From NCBI GenBank assembly GCA_964391805.1, contig CAYMNK010000001.1, forward strand, positions 174,475 to 238,474: 64,000 bases of DNA. The letters run 5' to 3'. Positions 43,238-52,358 of this stretch are shown here, in pieces. Under the pieces are notes generated by a model, which was not told the DNA's origin, ran no database searches, and saw only the letters and a program-made list of their open reading frames with translations. Made by a program: the position numbers and the translations under genes. Numbering within the stretch: the stretch's first letter is position 1; each line of letters starts with the position of its first letter. The stretch comes from RUG14300 sp964391805 (GTDB lineage Bacteria > Bacillota > Clostridia > Christensenellales > CAG-1252).

Positions 43238-45043
43238 TTAGTGCTTTCTCGGTGGGTCGCGTGGTATTAAACAATGCGGTCCATTACCGATAAGGTCTTT
43301 CCTTCCGTTTTCGATAAGTGCTTGTTTGACTATGAAATAGTTTTCGGAACGATTAAACTGTAACAATGCACGCTGTGTTTGTTTTTCCGCTTTTGTTTTG
43401 GGTACATATACTTCGGAATAATCATCGGGATTCATACCCGTATAATACATACAAGTAGATTTTGTTGACGGTGTGGGATAAAAATCCTGTACTTGCTCTG
43501 GTATATATCTCACACTTTTGAGATACTCTGCAAGCAAAATGGCATCCTTAGTCGTGCAACCGGGATGAGATGATATCAAATACGGTATCAAATACTGTTT
43601 TTTCCCTAATTCTTTATTTAACTCGTCATATCTCTTCTTGAACTCTTTGTATACCTCAAAACTCGGTTTATTCATAAGTTTAAGCACCTTGTCCGAACAA
43701 TGCTCGGGTGCAACCTTTAACTGTCCGCTGATATGGTTTTCAACGAGTTCTTTCAGATATTTTCCGTCCTTATCCATCAAAAGATAATCAAATCTTATAC
43801 CCGAACGGATAAATACCTTTTTTACTCCGTCAAGTTCACGCAGTGTCCTTAGGATATCCATATATTCCGACTCATCGGCGTGTAAATTACTGCAAGGCTT
43901 GAAACCAATGCAATTTTTACCCGTACACGCTCCGTGAGTCTCTTGCTTACCGCATGAAGGCACCCTTATATTTGCAGTAGGACCTCCGACATCGTGAATA
44001 TATCCCTTAAAATCGGGATCTGCAATAAGTGTTTTGGCTTCTTCGACAAGCGATTCTTTGCTTCTCGACTGAACATGTCTCGATTGATGGTACGTAATGG
44101 CACAATAACTGCATGCTCCGTAACATCCCCTAACCGAAGTAAGCGAATACTTAACTTCCTTTAAAGCTGGCACTCCGTCACGATACATAGGATGATAATT
44201 CCGTTCATAAGGAAGGGCGTACACCGAATCCAGTAAACTCTGCTCCACTGGGTATTGTGCAGGGTTTTGCACTACATATTTATCTCCGTGTTTTTGTAAA
44301 AGTGTTTTTGCAGTAAACGGATCGAGATTATTTGTTTGAATATTGAAAGCTTTACAATAACTTCTTTTATCCTTACTAACTTCTTCGAATGACGGACAAA
44401 AGATTGCTTCATTAGCTTCGATTTTCTTCAAAACGCCCTTACTTAACTCGTCATAACTACTTAGATATGCCGTTCCTCTAATATCCTTAATCGAACGAAT
44501 GGGTACATTCCTATTGAGTAATTTAAGTATATCGAACCAGGGATTTTCGCCCATTCCGTATATAAGTAAATCCGCTAAGGAATCTACGAGAATGGACGGC
44601 ATTACCGTATCTCGCCAATAATCATAATGAGCATTACGCCTTAGAGATGCTTCGATTCCGCCTATTATTACATAATCGTCGGGAAAAAATGCTTTTAACT
44701 TACGGCTATAAACTGTTACCGCTCTATCGGGACGCATCCCTACTTTACCACCTTCGCTATATTCGTCGGTTTTACGTCGTTGTTTGGCAACGGTATAGTG
44801 TGCAACCATGCTGTCAACTACACCACCGCTTATAAGAAATGCTATACGAGGCGAACCGAATCTACGGTAATCGGCATCGGTTTGCGGTTGGGGAATCATG
44901 CATACCGAAAAACCACGACTTTCGATAAGACGTGAAATAAGTGCATGACCGAATGACGGATGATCAACATATGCATCCGCAGTAATCATTATAAAGTCGG
45001 GTTGACCGCTAAATTCTTCTCTTTTAACAGGTAAAAAACTCAT
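43238..45043 (-). CDS. YgiQ-family radical SAM protein
   Basis: A 601-residue protein when begun at the ATG at 45043 (MSFLPVKREEF, the usual opening); the frame extends 67 codons farther but would overlap the PBP gene on the other strand, and the added part is hydrophobic and unlike the family. The radical SAM motif CYGACSYCAITYHQ is at about residue 306, preceded by a cobalamin-binding-like N-terminal domain. The C-terminal DUF3362 region contains EQVQDFYPTPSTKSTCMYYT. Reaction unknown. It stands alone and diverges from the PBP gene. Confidence 0.85.
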   Translation of the reverse strand: MSFLPVKREEFSGQPDFIMITADAYVDHPSFGHALISRLIESRGFSVCMIPQPQTDADYRRFGSPRIAFLISGGVVDSMVAHYTVAKQRRKTDEYSEGGKVGMRPDRAVTVYSRKLKAFFPDDYVIIGGIEASLRRNAHYDYWRDTVMPSILVDSLADLLIYGMGENPWFDILKLLNRNVPIRSIKDIRGTAYLSSYDELSKGVLKKIEANEAIFCPSFEEVSKDKRSYCKAFNIQTNNLDPFTAKTLLQKHGDKYVVQNPAQYPVEQSLLDSVYALPYERNYHPMYRDGVPALKEVKYSLTSVRGCYGACSYCAITYHQSRHVQSRSKESLVEEAKTLIADPDFKGYIHDVGGPTANIRVPSCGKQETHGACTGKNCIGFKPCSNLHADESEYMDILRTLRELDGVKKVFIRSGIRFDYLLMDKDGKYLKELVENHISGQLKVAPEHCSDKVLKLMNKPSFEVYKEFKKRYDELNKELGKKQYLIPYLISSHPGCTTKDAILLAEYLKSVRYIPEQVQDFYPTPSTKSTCMYYTGMNPDDYSEVYVPKTKAEKQTQRALLQFNRSENYFIVKQALIENGRKDLIGNGPHCLIPRDPPRKH

Positions 45044-45081
45044 ATTTATAATATAACATAATTGGCATTCTTTTGCAAGAG

Positions 45082-45110
45082 GTTTAAAAGCCGATTTTTT
45101 ACGTATACTA
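45082..45110 (+). promoter_or_regulatory. Forespore-type promoter candidate for the class A PBP gene
   Basis: GTTTA (45082-45086) equals the sigma-F -35 consensus GYWTA, and 17 bases later TATACTA (45104-45110) matches the sigma-G -10 CATNMTA at six of seven bases. The ATG follows 6 bases after the -10. The match is suggestive rather than proof. Confidence 0.4.
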
Positions 45111-45116
45111 ACCGAG

Positions 45117-47258
45117 ATGAACAAAAAGAGTAAAAAGAAAATTGCTTTATATATAACAATATTCATAATTTCCACAATAATCATATGCGGTATTGCTCTA
45201 TTAGTGTATTCGACAACAGTTCCGCTCGATTTGAACAAACTCAAAGCAAATAAAAACTCTTTTGTAATTTATGATAAAGAAAACAATTTAACCTTAACCG
45301 AAAACAATTATGCTTCATTTGAAGAAATTCCCCTCAACCTACAAAATGCATTCATTGCGATGGAAGATAAAAGATTTTATTCGCATAACGGCTTGGATCT
45401 ATATAGAATAGGCGGTGCTTTAATTCACGATATAAAGGTTGGTTCGTTTGAACAAGGTGCTTCGACTATTACTTGCCAATTGGTTAAGAACACCCATCTA
45501 TCTAACGATAAAACTTTAAAAAGAAAATTGGACGAAGCTATACTTGCCTTAAAACTCGAGAAACAACTATCTAAAAGTCAAATACTCCAATCATATCTAA
45601 ATGTTATCTACTTCGGCAACGGAATATACGGTGTCAGTAATGCTTCGTTGCGTTTTTTCGATAAAGAACTCAATCAATTAACTCTACCCGAATGCGTTTC
45701 TATCGCGGCGGTAGTAGCTAATCCCGCGAAGTTTTCTCCTATTGCTAATCCGCAAAACAATAACGACAGAAAAAACATAATACTTCAAGCGATGCTCGAG
45801 CAATCCTTAATAGATAACTCCCAATATCAAGAAGCGGTTAACATCTTTGTAGAAGCTAACGAGCAAAAAGGGAATAGAAACAGTGATTATATAGAAATCG
45901 TTATAGAAGAAGCATGCAAATTGTTGGATATATCTAAAGCGGAGGTCAAACAAAATAACTATAAAATATATACTTATCTCGATTGCGAAGAACAAGAAAA
46001 ACTGGTCGAACAAATCAAAAATGCTAACGAGTCAACATCCATTGTTATAGCCGATAATAAAACATCCTCGATAAGTGCATATGTAAGCAATCATCGATAT
46101 TCGCCTTTCACTATGCAAAGGAATGCAGGCTCTATTATAAAGCCTTTTATCTACGCGACAGGGTTCGAAAACGACATAATGTGTCCTATAACATATATCG
46201 ACGATTCGCCTACCAAATTCGGTGATTATAACCCCAAGAACTATGGTAATAGGTATAGAGGGGTAATTACAGCAAGGGAAGCTTTAAGCGTATCTTCCAA
46301 TATATGTGCAGTAAAAACACTTGAAAGCGTAGGCTTCAACAAGGCGTTCACTACGCTAAATAAATTCGGTTTTACCACAAGCGAAAAGGATAAAAATTAT
46401 GCACTTGCTTTGGGTTCACTAAATAACGGAGTTACCATTGTTGGAATCACATCGGCATATTCCGCACTTGCAAACGGCGGTCAATATACGCCGTTATCGA
46501 CAATAAGAATGATAGAAGACAATAGCGGTAAGACTCTATACATTAGAAACCAATCGACGATTTCAGCCTGTTCCGCCCGTACCGCCGACATGATCAACGA
46601 TTGTCTAAAAGAATGCGTAAATAACGGTACTCTTAAAAAAATTTCGTCCTACAAAGGGTTATGCGGTAAAACAGGCACATTCGAAGTTAACGATAAAAAC
46701 AGCGATTGTTGGCTTACATTATACGACGACAACAAAACTTACTGCGTTTGGCAAGGCAACTTATCCATGAAAAAGGAAGATATGCTGACAAAAACGGGAA
46801 GTTCGGGTGTCGACCTAATTATCGAGTCTATTCCTAAAAATGCCGATTATCCGCATACCGTAACAAAAAAGCAAGCTATAGATGTCCTTATACTACAAAG
46901 ATGCGGACAAATACAAATTGCTTCTTTCAATACTCCCGAAAGATATATTATTTATGATTATGTACCGACAAATGCTAAAGTATCTACGCTATTTACCGCT
47001 CCTACTGCAGATGTAAAAGTTGTTTGCACCGACGGAATTATAGATGTAACGATTAAGGCAAATGCGGAATGTTATTATCTGATTTACCAAAAATGCATGG
47101 GATTCACAATACCGCTAAACAAAATTGAAAATTCATCCGATGAAGTAACCGTTAGAACCCTTCTTGCTCCCGATAAAAACGAAATAATCGTAGAAACGTA
47201 TGTAAAAGGAAAGACAATTACAAAGGGGGAAACGGTAACGGAATACCTATATGGTTAA
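45117..47258 (+). CDS. Class A penicillin-binding protein (glycosyltransferase/transpeptidase)
   Basis: A 713-residue bifunctional peptidoglycan synthase. One N-terminal membrane helix (about residues 9-31) is followed by the GT51 domain, with Glu83 in EDKRFYSH as catalytic base and GASTITCQ, and then the transpeptidase with SIIK (serine about 338), SSN (about 394) and KTG (about 516). All three active-site motifs are intact. A C-terminal beta-rich extension of about 130 residues follows. The upstream promoter looks forespore-type and no Shine-Dalgarno is visible before the ATG, so a sporulation-specific role like that of PbpF/PbpG in B. subtilis is inferred. It converges with thiI, overlapping by 4 bases. 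Confidence 0.9.
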   Translation: MNKKSKKKIALYITIFIISTIIICGIALLVYSTTVPLDLNKLKANKNSFVIYDKENNLTLTENNYASFEEIPLNLQNAFIAMEDKRFYSHNGLDLYRIGGALIHDIKVGSFEQGASTITCQLVKNTHLSNDKTLKRKLDEAILALKLEKQLSKSQILQSYLNVIYFGNGIYGVSNASLRFFDKELNQLTLPECVSIAAVVANPAKFSPIANPQNNNDRKNIILQAMLEQSLIDNSQYQEAVNIFVEANEQKGNRNSDYIEIVIEEACKLLDISKAEVKQNNYKIYTYLDCEEQEKLVEQIKNANESTSIVIADNKTSSISAYVSNHRYSPFTMQRNAGSIIKPFIYATGFENDIMCPITYIDDSPTKFGDYNPKNYGNRYRGVITAREALSVSSNICAVKTLESVGFNKAFTTLNKFGFTTSEKDKNYALALGSLNNGVTIVGITSAYSALANGGQYTPLSTIRMIEDNSGKTLYIRNQSTISACSARTADMINDCLKECVNNGTLKKISSYKGLCGKTGTFEVNDKNSDCWLTLYDDNKTYCVWQGNLSMKKEDMLTKTGSSGVDLIIESIPKNADYPHTVTKKQAIDVLILQRCGQIQIASFNTPERYIIYDYVPTNAKVSTLFTAPTADVKVVCTDGIIDVTIKANAECYYLIYQKCMGFTIPLNKIENSSDEVTVRTLLAPDKNEIIVETYVKGKTITKGETVTEYLYG

Positions 47259-48412
47259 TTTATATCGACAATTTCTATATCGGCTAATGCGTTTTCGATC
47301 AGCGTTTCATAATCGAGTGCGGATTCCGCCTTGACTATGGTTTCGAGTTTAGGATGAATGACAGGATTCTTGGGTAAAAATACCGTACAGCAATCTTCAT
47401 ACGGAAGAATGCTCGTTTCAAAGGTATTTATTTCCTTAGCGGTAGCAATTATTTCTTCCTTGTCCATTCCTATAAGCGGTCTGAATACCGGTAGTTTTTC
47501 TATTACCGCGTTAGTTACGGTAATACTCTCTTGAGTTTGCGATGCAACTTGAGCTAAACTCTCGCCGGTGATTATAGAACCGCAACCGTTTTTAAGTGCA
47601 ATTCTCTCAGCAATACGCATCATTATTCTACGCATTATTGTAATCATAAAATCGGCAGGACATTTCTCGTGAATTTCACGTTGAATGTCGGTAAATTTCA
47701 CGATATAAACCCTCATCGGTCCCGAATATTCCGATACGAGTTTAGCAAGGTCGAGCACCTTTTCCTTAGCCATTAAACTGGTATAAGGGAAGGAATGGAA
47801 GTGTATAGCATCAACACGAAGTCCTCTTTTTGCCATTCTATACAAAGCAACAGGAGAATCGATTCCGCCCGACAAAAGACACAACGCACGTCCCGAACAT
47901 CCTATAGGCATACCGCCCATACAAGGAATATTATCATAATAAACATAACTGACGCCGTTTTCACGAATATCTACGTGAATTTCTTTATCGGGATTGTGTA
48001 AATCGACGGAAAGACCGTGATGATGCTCCAAACAGTATGCACCGATTTCACCTGCGATTTCAACCGATGTTTGTGAAAGTCGTTTATCTGCACGTTTTAC
48101 GGTAATTCTAAATGTTCCGGACGTTGGGGCGATGGACGAACAAACTTCGGCTATTTTAGTAACATCCGTTTCTATTCTATAAGCCACGCTCAAAGAATAA
48201 AGTCCACTGACTTTTTTGAGTTTTTCTACTATATCGTAGCAATCGTCCTCATTGAAGCCTTCTACGAAATAACGTCCGAAAGAAGCTTTGAGGGTACATC
48301 CGAACGGACTAATACATTTTTTGATATTGTTAAGTAACAATCTTTCAAAAAAGCCTCTGTTACGTCCTTTTAAATAAATCTCTCCGTATCTTAATAATAT
48401 AACCTTTTCCAT
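47255..48412 (-). CDS. thiI: tRNA 4-thiouridine synthetase ThiI
   Basis: Uses sulfur from a cysteine desulfurase to make 4-thiouridine at tRNA position 8, and may serve thiamine synthesis. The 385-residue protein has an N-terminal ferredoxin-like/THUMP region (to about 165), and a PP-loop SGGIDSPVALYRMAKRG at about residue 180. It lacks a rhodanese domain, as is usual in Bacillota. It follows nifS by 10 bases, the standard thiI-nifS pair. Its 3' end overlaps the convergent PBP gene by 4 bases. Confidence 0.93.
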   Translation of the reverse strand: MEKVILLRYGEIYLKGRNRGFFERLLLNNIKKCISPFGCTLKASFGRYFVEGFNEDDCYDIVEKLKKVSGLYSLSVAYRIETDVTKIAEVCSSIAPTSGTFRITVKRADKRLSQTSVEIAGEIGAYCLEHHHGLSVDLHNPDKEIHVDIRENGVSYVYYDNIPCMGGMPIGCSGRALCLLSGGIDSPVALYRMAKRGLRVDAIHFHSFPYTSLMAKEKVLDLAKLVSEYSGPMRVYIVKFTDIQREIHEKCPADFMITIMRRIMMRIAERIALKNGCGSIITGESLAQVASQTQESITVTNAVIEKLPVFRPLIGMDKEEIIATAKEINTFETSILPYEDCCTVFLPKNPVIHPKLETIVKAESALDYETLIENALADIEIVDIN

Positions 48413-48422
48413 TTTCTCTCCA

Positions 48423-49562
48423 CTATACTCTGGTGTATTTTTTTAATATGTTGTAGCTTTCCAATAGTTTATCGGCAAAATCGTCAGCATCATACGTATC
48501 GTATGCGTTAAGGCTGATACGTAATATGCCCTCTTGATAACCGTCTCGTAGTCCCAATGCATCGGGTATACGTTGAGTTCCTTTCTTACTCGAACAAGCC
48601 GAACCTATACCCGTGATATAACCATATCCTTCTAACGTATGCATCAATACCTCACCTCTGACATTCTTAAAATCAAGTGCCAAAATATGAGGTGCGGAAT
48701 TCTCGGGCGTCAGTATTCTAAGGTCGTCCCAATGAGCAAGTCTTTCCCTTAATCTATCGAAAAAAAGCTTACAGTTATCGTTAAGTTTTGGCATATTTTT
48801 AGACGCTATCGCGGTAGCTTTGGCAAATGCCATTATAGCCGGTACGTTTTCGGTAGACGATCTAAGTCCTCTTTCCTGTCCGCCACCGTAAATAAGCGGT
48901 GATAAATTCAAACCTTTACGAATATATAACAATCCGCTACCTTTAGGTGCTCCTATCTTGTGCGAACTGATACTGTATAGGTCAACTCCTAACAACCTAA
49001 GTTTAGTAGGTATCTTACAAAACGCTTGAACGCCGTCTGAGTGAAACAGTGCATTAGGAGAAACAGCTTTTGTCAATTCAACAAGTCTTTTTATATCATT
49101 AACCGCACCTGTAACATTATTGACATGCATTATAGATACAAGGGAAACATCACTATTAAGCAATGATACAAATTCGTTTTCAATAACTCTACCGCTACTA
49201 TCGGTTGGTGCAAAACATACGTCATAACCGCGTTGTTTGAGTTCCATTGCGGAGTTATAAACGGCAGAATGTTCACTTGCAGAAATAATAACGCGGGAAC
49301 CGTGTTTTTTATGCGAACATAACAACGCTTGGTTGTCGCTTTCGCTTCCGCTCGAAACGAATACCAATGTACTCTCTTCAACACCCAAAACGGACGCTAT
49401 GACTTGTCGTGCATATTTGATATCTCGAGCAACGTTTATTGCATTTTGATAAAGTGCAGACGGATTGAAAAATAACTCTCGTTGGTATTTCTCGTTAACC
49501 TCGATAGCTTCTTCTAAAACCTTAGTTGTCGCTGCATTATCTAAATAGACGTAATTATTCAT
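48423..49562 (-). CDS. Cysteine desulfurase (NifS/IscS-like)
   Basis: PLP enzyme that takes sulfur from cysteine. The N-terminal motif YLDNAATTKV, the PLP lysine in SSHKIGAPKGSG (about residue 200) and the active-site cysteine in IGSACSSKKG (about 320) are present, with a length of 379 residues. It begins within the 3' end of the small membrane-protein gene and directly precedes thiI, so it most likely donates sulfur to ThiI for tRNA thiolation (the NifZ-type partner in B. subtilis). Confidence 0.92.
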   Translation of the reverse strand: MNNYVYLDNAATTKVLEEAIEVNEKYQRELFFNPSALYQNAINVARDIKYARQVIASVLGVEESTLVFVSSGSESDNQALLCSHKKHGSRVIISASEHSAVYNSAMELKQRGYDVCFAPTDSSGRVIENEFVSLLNSDVSLVSIMHVNNVTGAVNDIKRLVELTKAVSPNALFHSDGVQAFCKIPTKLRLLGVDLYSISSHKIGAPKGSGLLYIRKGLNLSPLIYGGGQERGLRSSTENVPAIMAFAKATAIASKNMPKLNDNCKLFFDRLRERLAHWDDLRILTPENSAPHILALDFKNVRGEVLMHTLEGYGYITGIGSACSSKKGTQRIPDALGLRDGYQEGILRISLNAYDTYDADDFADKLLESYNILKKYTRV

Positions 49563-50001
49563 TATTCACTCCGTGTTCTATTAATGACATCATGTAATCG
49601 TCGGGAGAGATTGCATATATCTTCCCTTTGAACGAAAAATAATATCTCTCTTTATATTCTGTTAGCAATATCGCTTTACCTTCGTTTACCTTTACCATAT
49701 CGATAACGGTAGCAATTAATTTTAGTCTATACTTGCCGTAGATATTTGCCCTATAAACGGTCAATACACCGTCGTTACAAACGTAGCGGTAATCGAATGC
49801 AAAAGTACACGCGATATTACCCCATATTAAACCTATAGCGAAAGGCAATAAACCCACAAAAATCAATTTCCAATGTACGAATGCTAAACATATACCGAGT
49901 ACTATCGCTCCGAGAAAATGAAGTACTGCTATAATTTGCAATGCTCTTTTGACTTTACCCTTAGGCGTATGTTTGACAGGTAACAACTGTTCGTATATCA
50001 T
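49555..50001 (-). CDS. Small two-helix membrane protein, unknown function
   Basis: A 148-residue protein with two adjacent hydrophobic segments (about residues 20-40 and 45-65), followed by a soluble, beta-rich C-terminal half (YRYVCNDGVLTVYRANIYGKY) that resembles a bacterial PH-like domain. I do not recognise a named family. It overlaps mutS2 upstream by 4 bases (ATGA) and nifS downstream by 8 bases, so it is coupled within the mutS2-nifS-thiI operon. Confidence 0.7.
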   Translation of the reverse strand: MIYEQLLPVKHTPKGKVKRALQIIAVLHFLGAIVLGICLAFVHWKLIFVGLLPFAIGLIWGNIACTFAFDYRYVCNDGVLTVYRANIYGKYRLKLIATVIDMVKVNEGKAILLTEYKERYYFSFKGKIYAISPDDYMMSLIEHGVNNE

Positions 50002-52358
50002 CTTAATCTAACGATGGTAGCCCCGCTACCGCCCTCATCTCTATTACCCAACCGATAACTAACTATGTCCGCACCGCTTAAATAATCCCAAATACCGTTA
50101 CGCAATGCACCTGTACCGTTACCGTGGATAACTCGACACGTTTCCATATTATGAGCCTTACAGTCGGCTATAAAATCATCTAACAAGTATATTGCTTCAT
50201 CCACATATTTACCCAACAAATTGATTTCCCTTACGTTTTTGGCTTGCGGAATTGGATTGACATACTTGACAGGCTTTTTAGTTTCAACCTTTTGTTTACT
50301 GCCGTAGTTTTGGTCTTTTAATTTTTTAACGTTCTTTTTGCGAGCGGTAGTAGTGATATTACCTATCTTGACGACATATTCGCCGTTTGGTGAAATACTG
50401 CTGAGCACCGCAACATCGTTAATGGTGGTCAAAAATACTTTATCGCCGGGACGAGGTTGTTCGTCGGATAATTCTATTTGTTCTCTATCCTCGTTTTCAA
50501 GTTTTACGCTTATACCCTCGATTTGTTTTTTGAGTTTGGTTGCATCGAAATAACTACCCTTAGTAGGTGCATCCATCAAGGCTTTGAGTTGAGATAGTAT
50601 CTCATTGACTTCGACTAATGCACTGTCAACCATTCTACGAACTTCCTTCTTAGAATTGGCATTAAGTCTATCTATTTCATTTTGAAGTTTAACTTGTAAA
50701 CTACGATATCTATTAATCTCGTCACTTAACTCACGAGCCTTTTTATCCGCTTCGATTTTTCTCTCCTCAGCCAATCTTCTCGTTTGGTCTGCCGATTGTA
50801 AGACTTCTTCGAAACTTTGCTTTTCGGTGCTCAAACCGTGCTTTGCATTCTCGATAATCTCATTTTTTAGACCTAATCTACGGCTAATTTCAAGTGCATT
50901 ACTTGTACCGGGAATTCCGATAATCAATTTGTAAGTCGGCTCAAATGTTTCGGGATTAAAATCCATAGAGGCATTTTCAACCCCTGCAGTTTGATAAGAA
51001 TATTCCTTCAATCTCGAATAGTGAGTAGTTATGATACCCTTAGCACCCGATTTTAAGAGGTAATCGGTAACCGAAACGGCTAAAGATGCACCCTCTTCGG
51101 GATCGGTGCCCGCACCTAACTCGTCAAGAAGTACAAGGCTATCGTTATCCACGTTATTCACGATATCTACGACGTTTTTAATATGCGACGAAAATGTAGA
51201 TAAACTCTGTTCTATACTTTGTTCGTCGCCTACGTCGCAAAATACACTACCGAATACCGATATTTCGGCATTTTTACAGGGCAAGAACAATCCGCTCATT
51301 GCCATTAAAGTAAATAGTCCGGTTAATTTTAGCGAAACGGTTTTACCGCCGGTATTAGGTCCGGTAATCAAAAGCAAATTATAATCTCCGCCTAACTTTA
51401 CGGAAACAGGAACAACCTTTTTTACGTCTATAAGCGGATGGCGACCTTCTTTGATATACAAATTACCTTTTGCATTCAATTCGGGTTTTGTTGCGTTGAA
51501 TCTTCTCGAAAAGACTGCTCTCGAGAATATCACGTCCAACTCAACGATTATTTGTAAGTTGGTGAGTATTTGAGAAGAAATAGACGCAATACGAGCGGTA
51601 TACGCTCTCAATATACGTTCCACCTCTTTTGCCTCGTCGAGTTCTAATTGTCTTAAAGCGTTGTTCATTTCCACGACTTCGGCAGGCTCTATAAATATAG
51701 TTTGTCCCGATGCCGATTGATCGTGCACAATACCGCTAATAAACGATCTATACTCCGCTTTTACGGGTATTACATATCTATCGTCACGCTTGGTAACAAT
51801 GGTATCTTGTAAATACTTGGAAATACTCTTGTTGTTGACGATTGCTGTGATTTTGTCCTTTAAACGTTCATTGCCTCTACGAATCGCTTGACGTATGTCG
51901 TAAAGTTCGGGTGATGCACTATCTCTCAATTCTTCATCGTTAAGAATGGCATTGTCTATCTCTTCAGCCAATATATCGGCCGTATAGATATCTATTCCGT
52001 ATTCGTAAAGAATGGGAAGTTCGGTTTTATATTTAGTGGTAGCGGTTTTGACCTCGGACGATACTCTGAGCACCGTTACGATACTCATCAATTCTCTTAT
52101 ACTCAATACCGATTGTTTCTCGGCGAGCCTAATCGAATCTGTAACGTCGTCAACATTGAAAGACGGGTTGATACTGTAATCATATAAAAGTTTACTCGCT
52201 TCGTCTGTTTCCGCTAAAAGCCTACTACATTTTTGAATGTCCGAAATAGGCCTTATTTTTAAGACCTCTTCTTTTGCCTTTGCGGATTGTGCAAATCCGC
52301 TGACTATACCGAGTATTTTAAGATACTCTAAAGCGTTTAGCACTCTTTCGGTTATCAT
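49998..52358 (-). CDS. mutS2: Endonuclease MutS2
   Basis: A 786-residue MutS paralogue that acts against recombination intermediates or rescues collided ribosomes, depending on species. Walker A is ITGPNTGGKTVSLK at about residue 331, and Walker B LVLLDELGAGTDPEEG follows. A coiled-coil connector leads to a C-terminal Smr nuclease domain (about 715-786) with CRVIHGNGTGALR, its DxH and HGxGxG motifs. The mismatch-binding N-terminal MutS domain I is lacking, as normal for the family. Its start overlaps the U32 peptidase stop by one base. Confidence 0.94.
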   Translation of the reverse strand: MITERVLNALEYLKILGIVSGFAQSAKAKEEVLKIRPISDIQKCSRLLAETDEASKLLYDYSINPSFNVDDVTDSIRLAEKQSVLSIRELMSIVTVLRVSSEVKTATTKYKTELPILYEYGIDIYTADILAEEIDNAILNDEELRDSASPELYDIRQAIRRGNERLKDKITAIVNNKSISKYLQDTIVTKRDDRYVIPVKAEYRSFISGIVHDQSASGQTIFIEPAEVVEMNNALRQLELDEAKEVERILRAYTARIASISSQILTNLQIIVELDVIFSRAVFSRRFNATKPELNAKGNLYIKEGRHPLIDVKKVVPVSVKLGGDYNLLLITGPNTGGKTVSLKLTGLFTLMAMSGLFLPCKNAEISVFGSVFCDVGDEQSIEQSLSTFSSHIKNVVDIVNNVDNDSLVLLDELGAGTDPEEGASLAVSVTDYLLKSGAKGIITTHYSRLKEYSYQTAGVENASMDFNPETFEPTYKLIIGIPGTSNALEISRRLGLKNEIIENAKHGLSTEKQSFEEVLQSADQTRRLAEERKIEADKKARELSDEINRYRSLQVKLQNEIDRLNANSKKEVRRMVDSALVEVNEILSQLKALMDAPTKGSYFDATKLKKQIEGISVKLENEDREQIELSDEQPRPGDKVFLTTINDVAVLSSISPNGEYVVKIGNITTTARKKNVKKLKDQNYGSKQKVETKKPVKYVNPIPQAKNVREINLLGKYVDEAIYLLDDFIADCKAHNMETCRVIHGNGTGALRNGIWDYLSGADIVSYRLGNRDEGGSGATIVRLR

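Noticed and set aside
45044..45244. A 67-codon N-terminal extension of the YgiQ-like protein
   Set aside because: It overlaps the start of the divergent PBP gene, is hydrophobic unlike the family, and the usual YgiQ start (MSFLP) lies at 45043.
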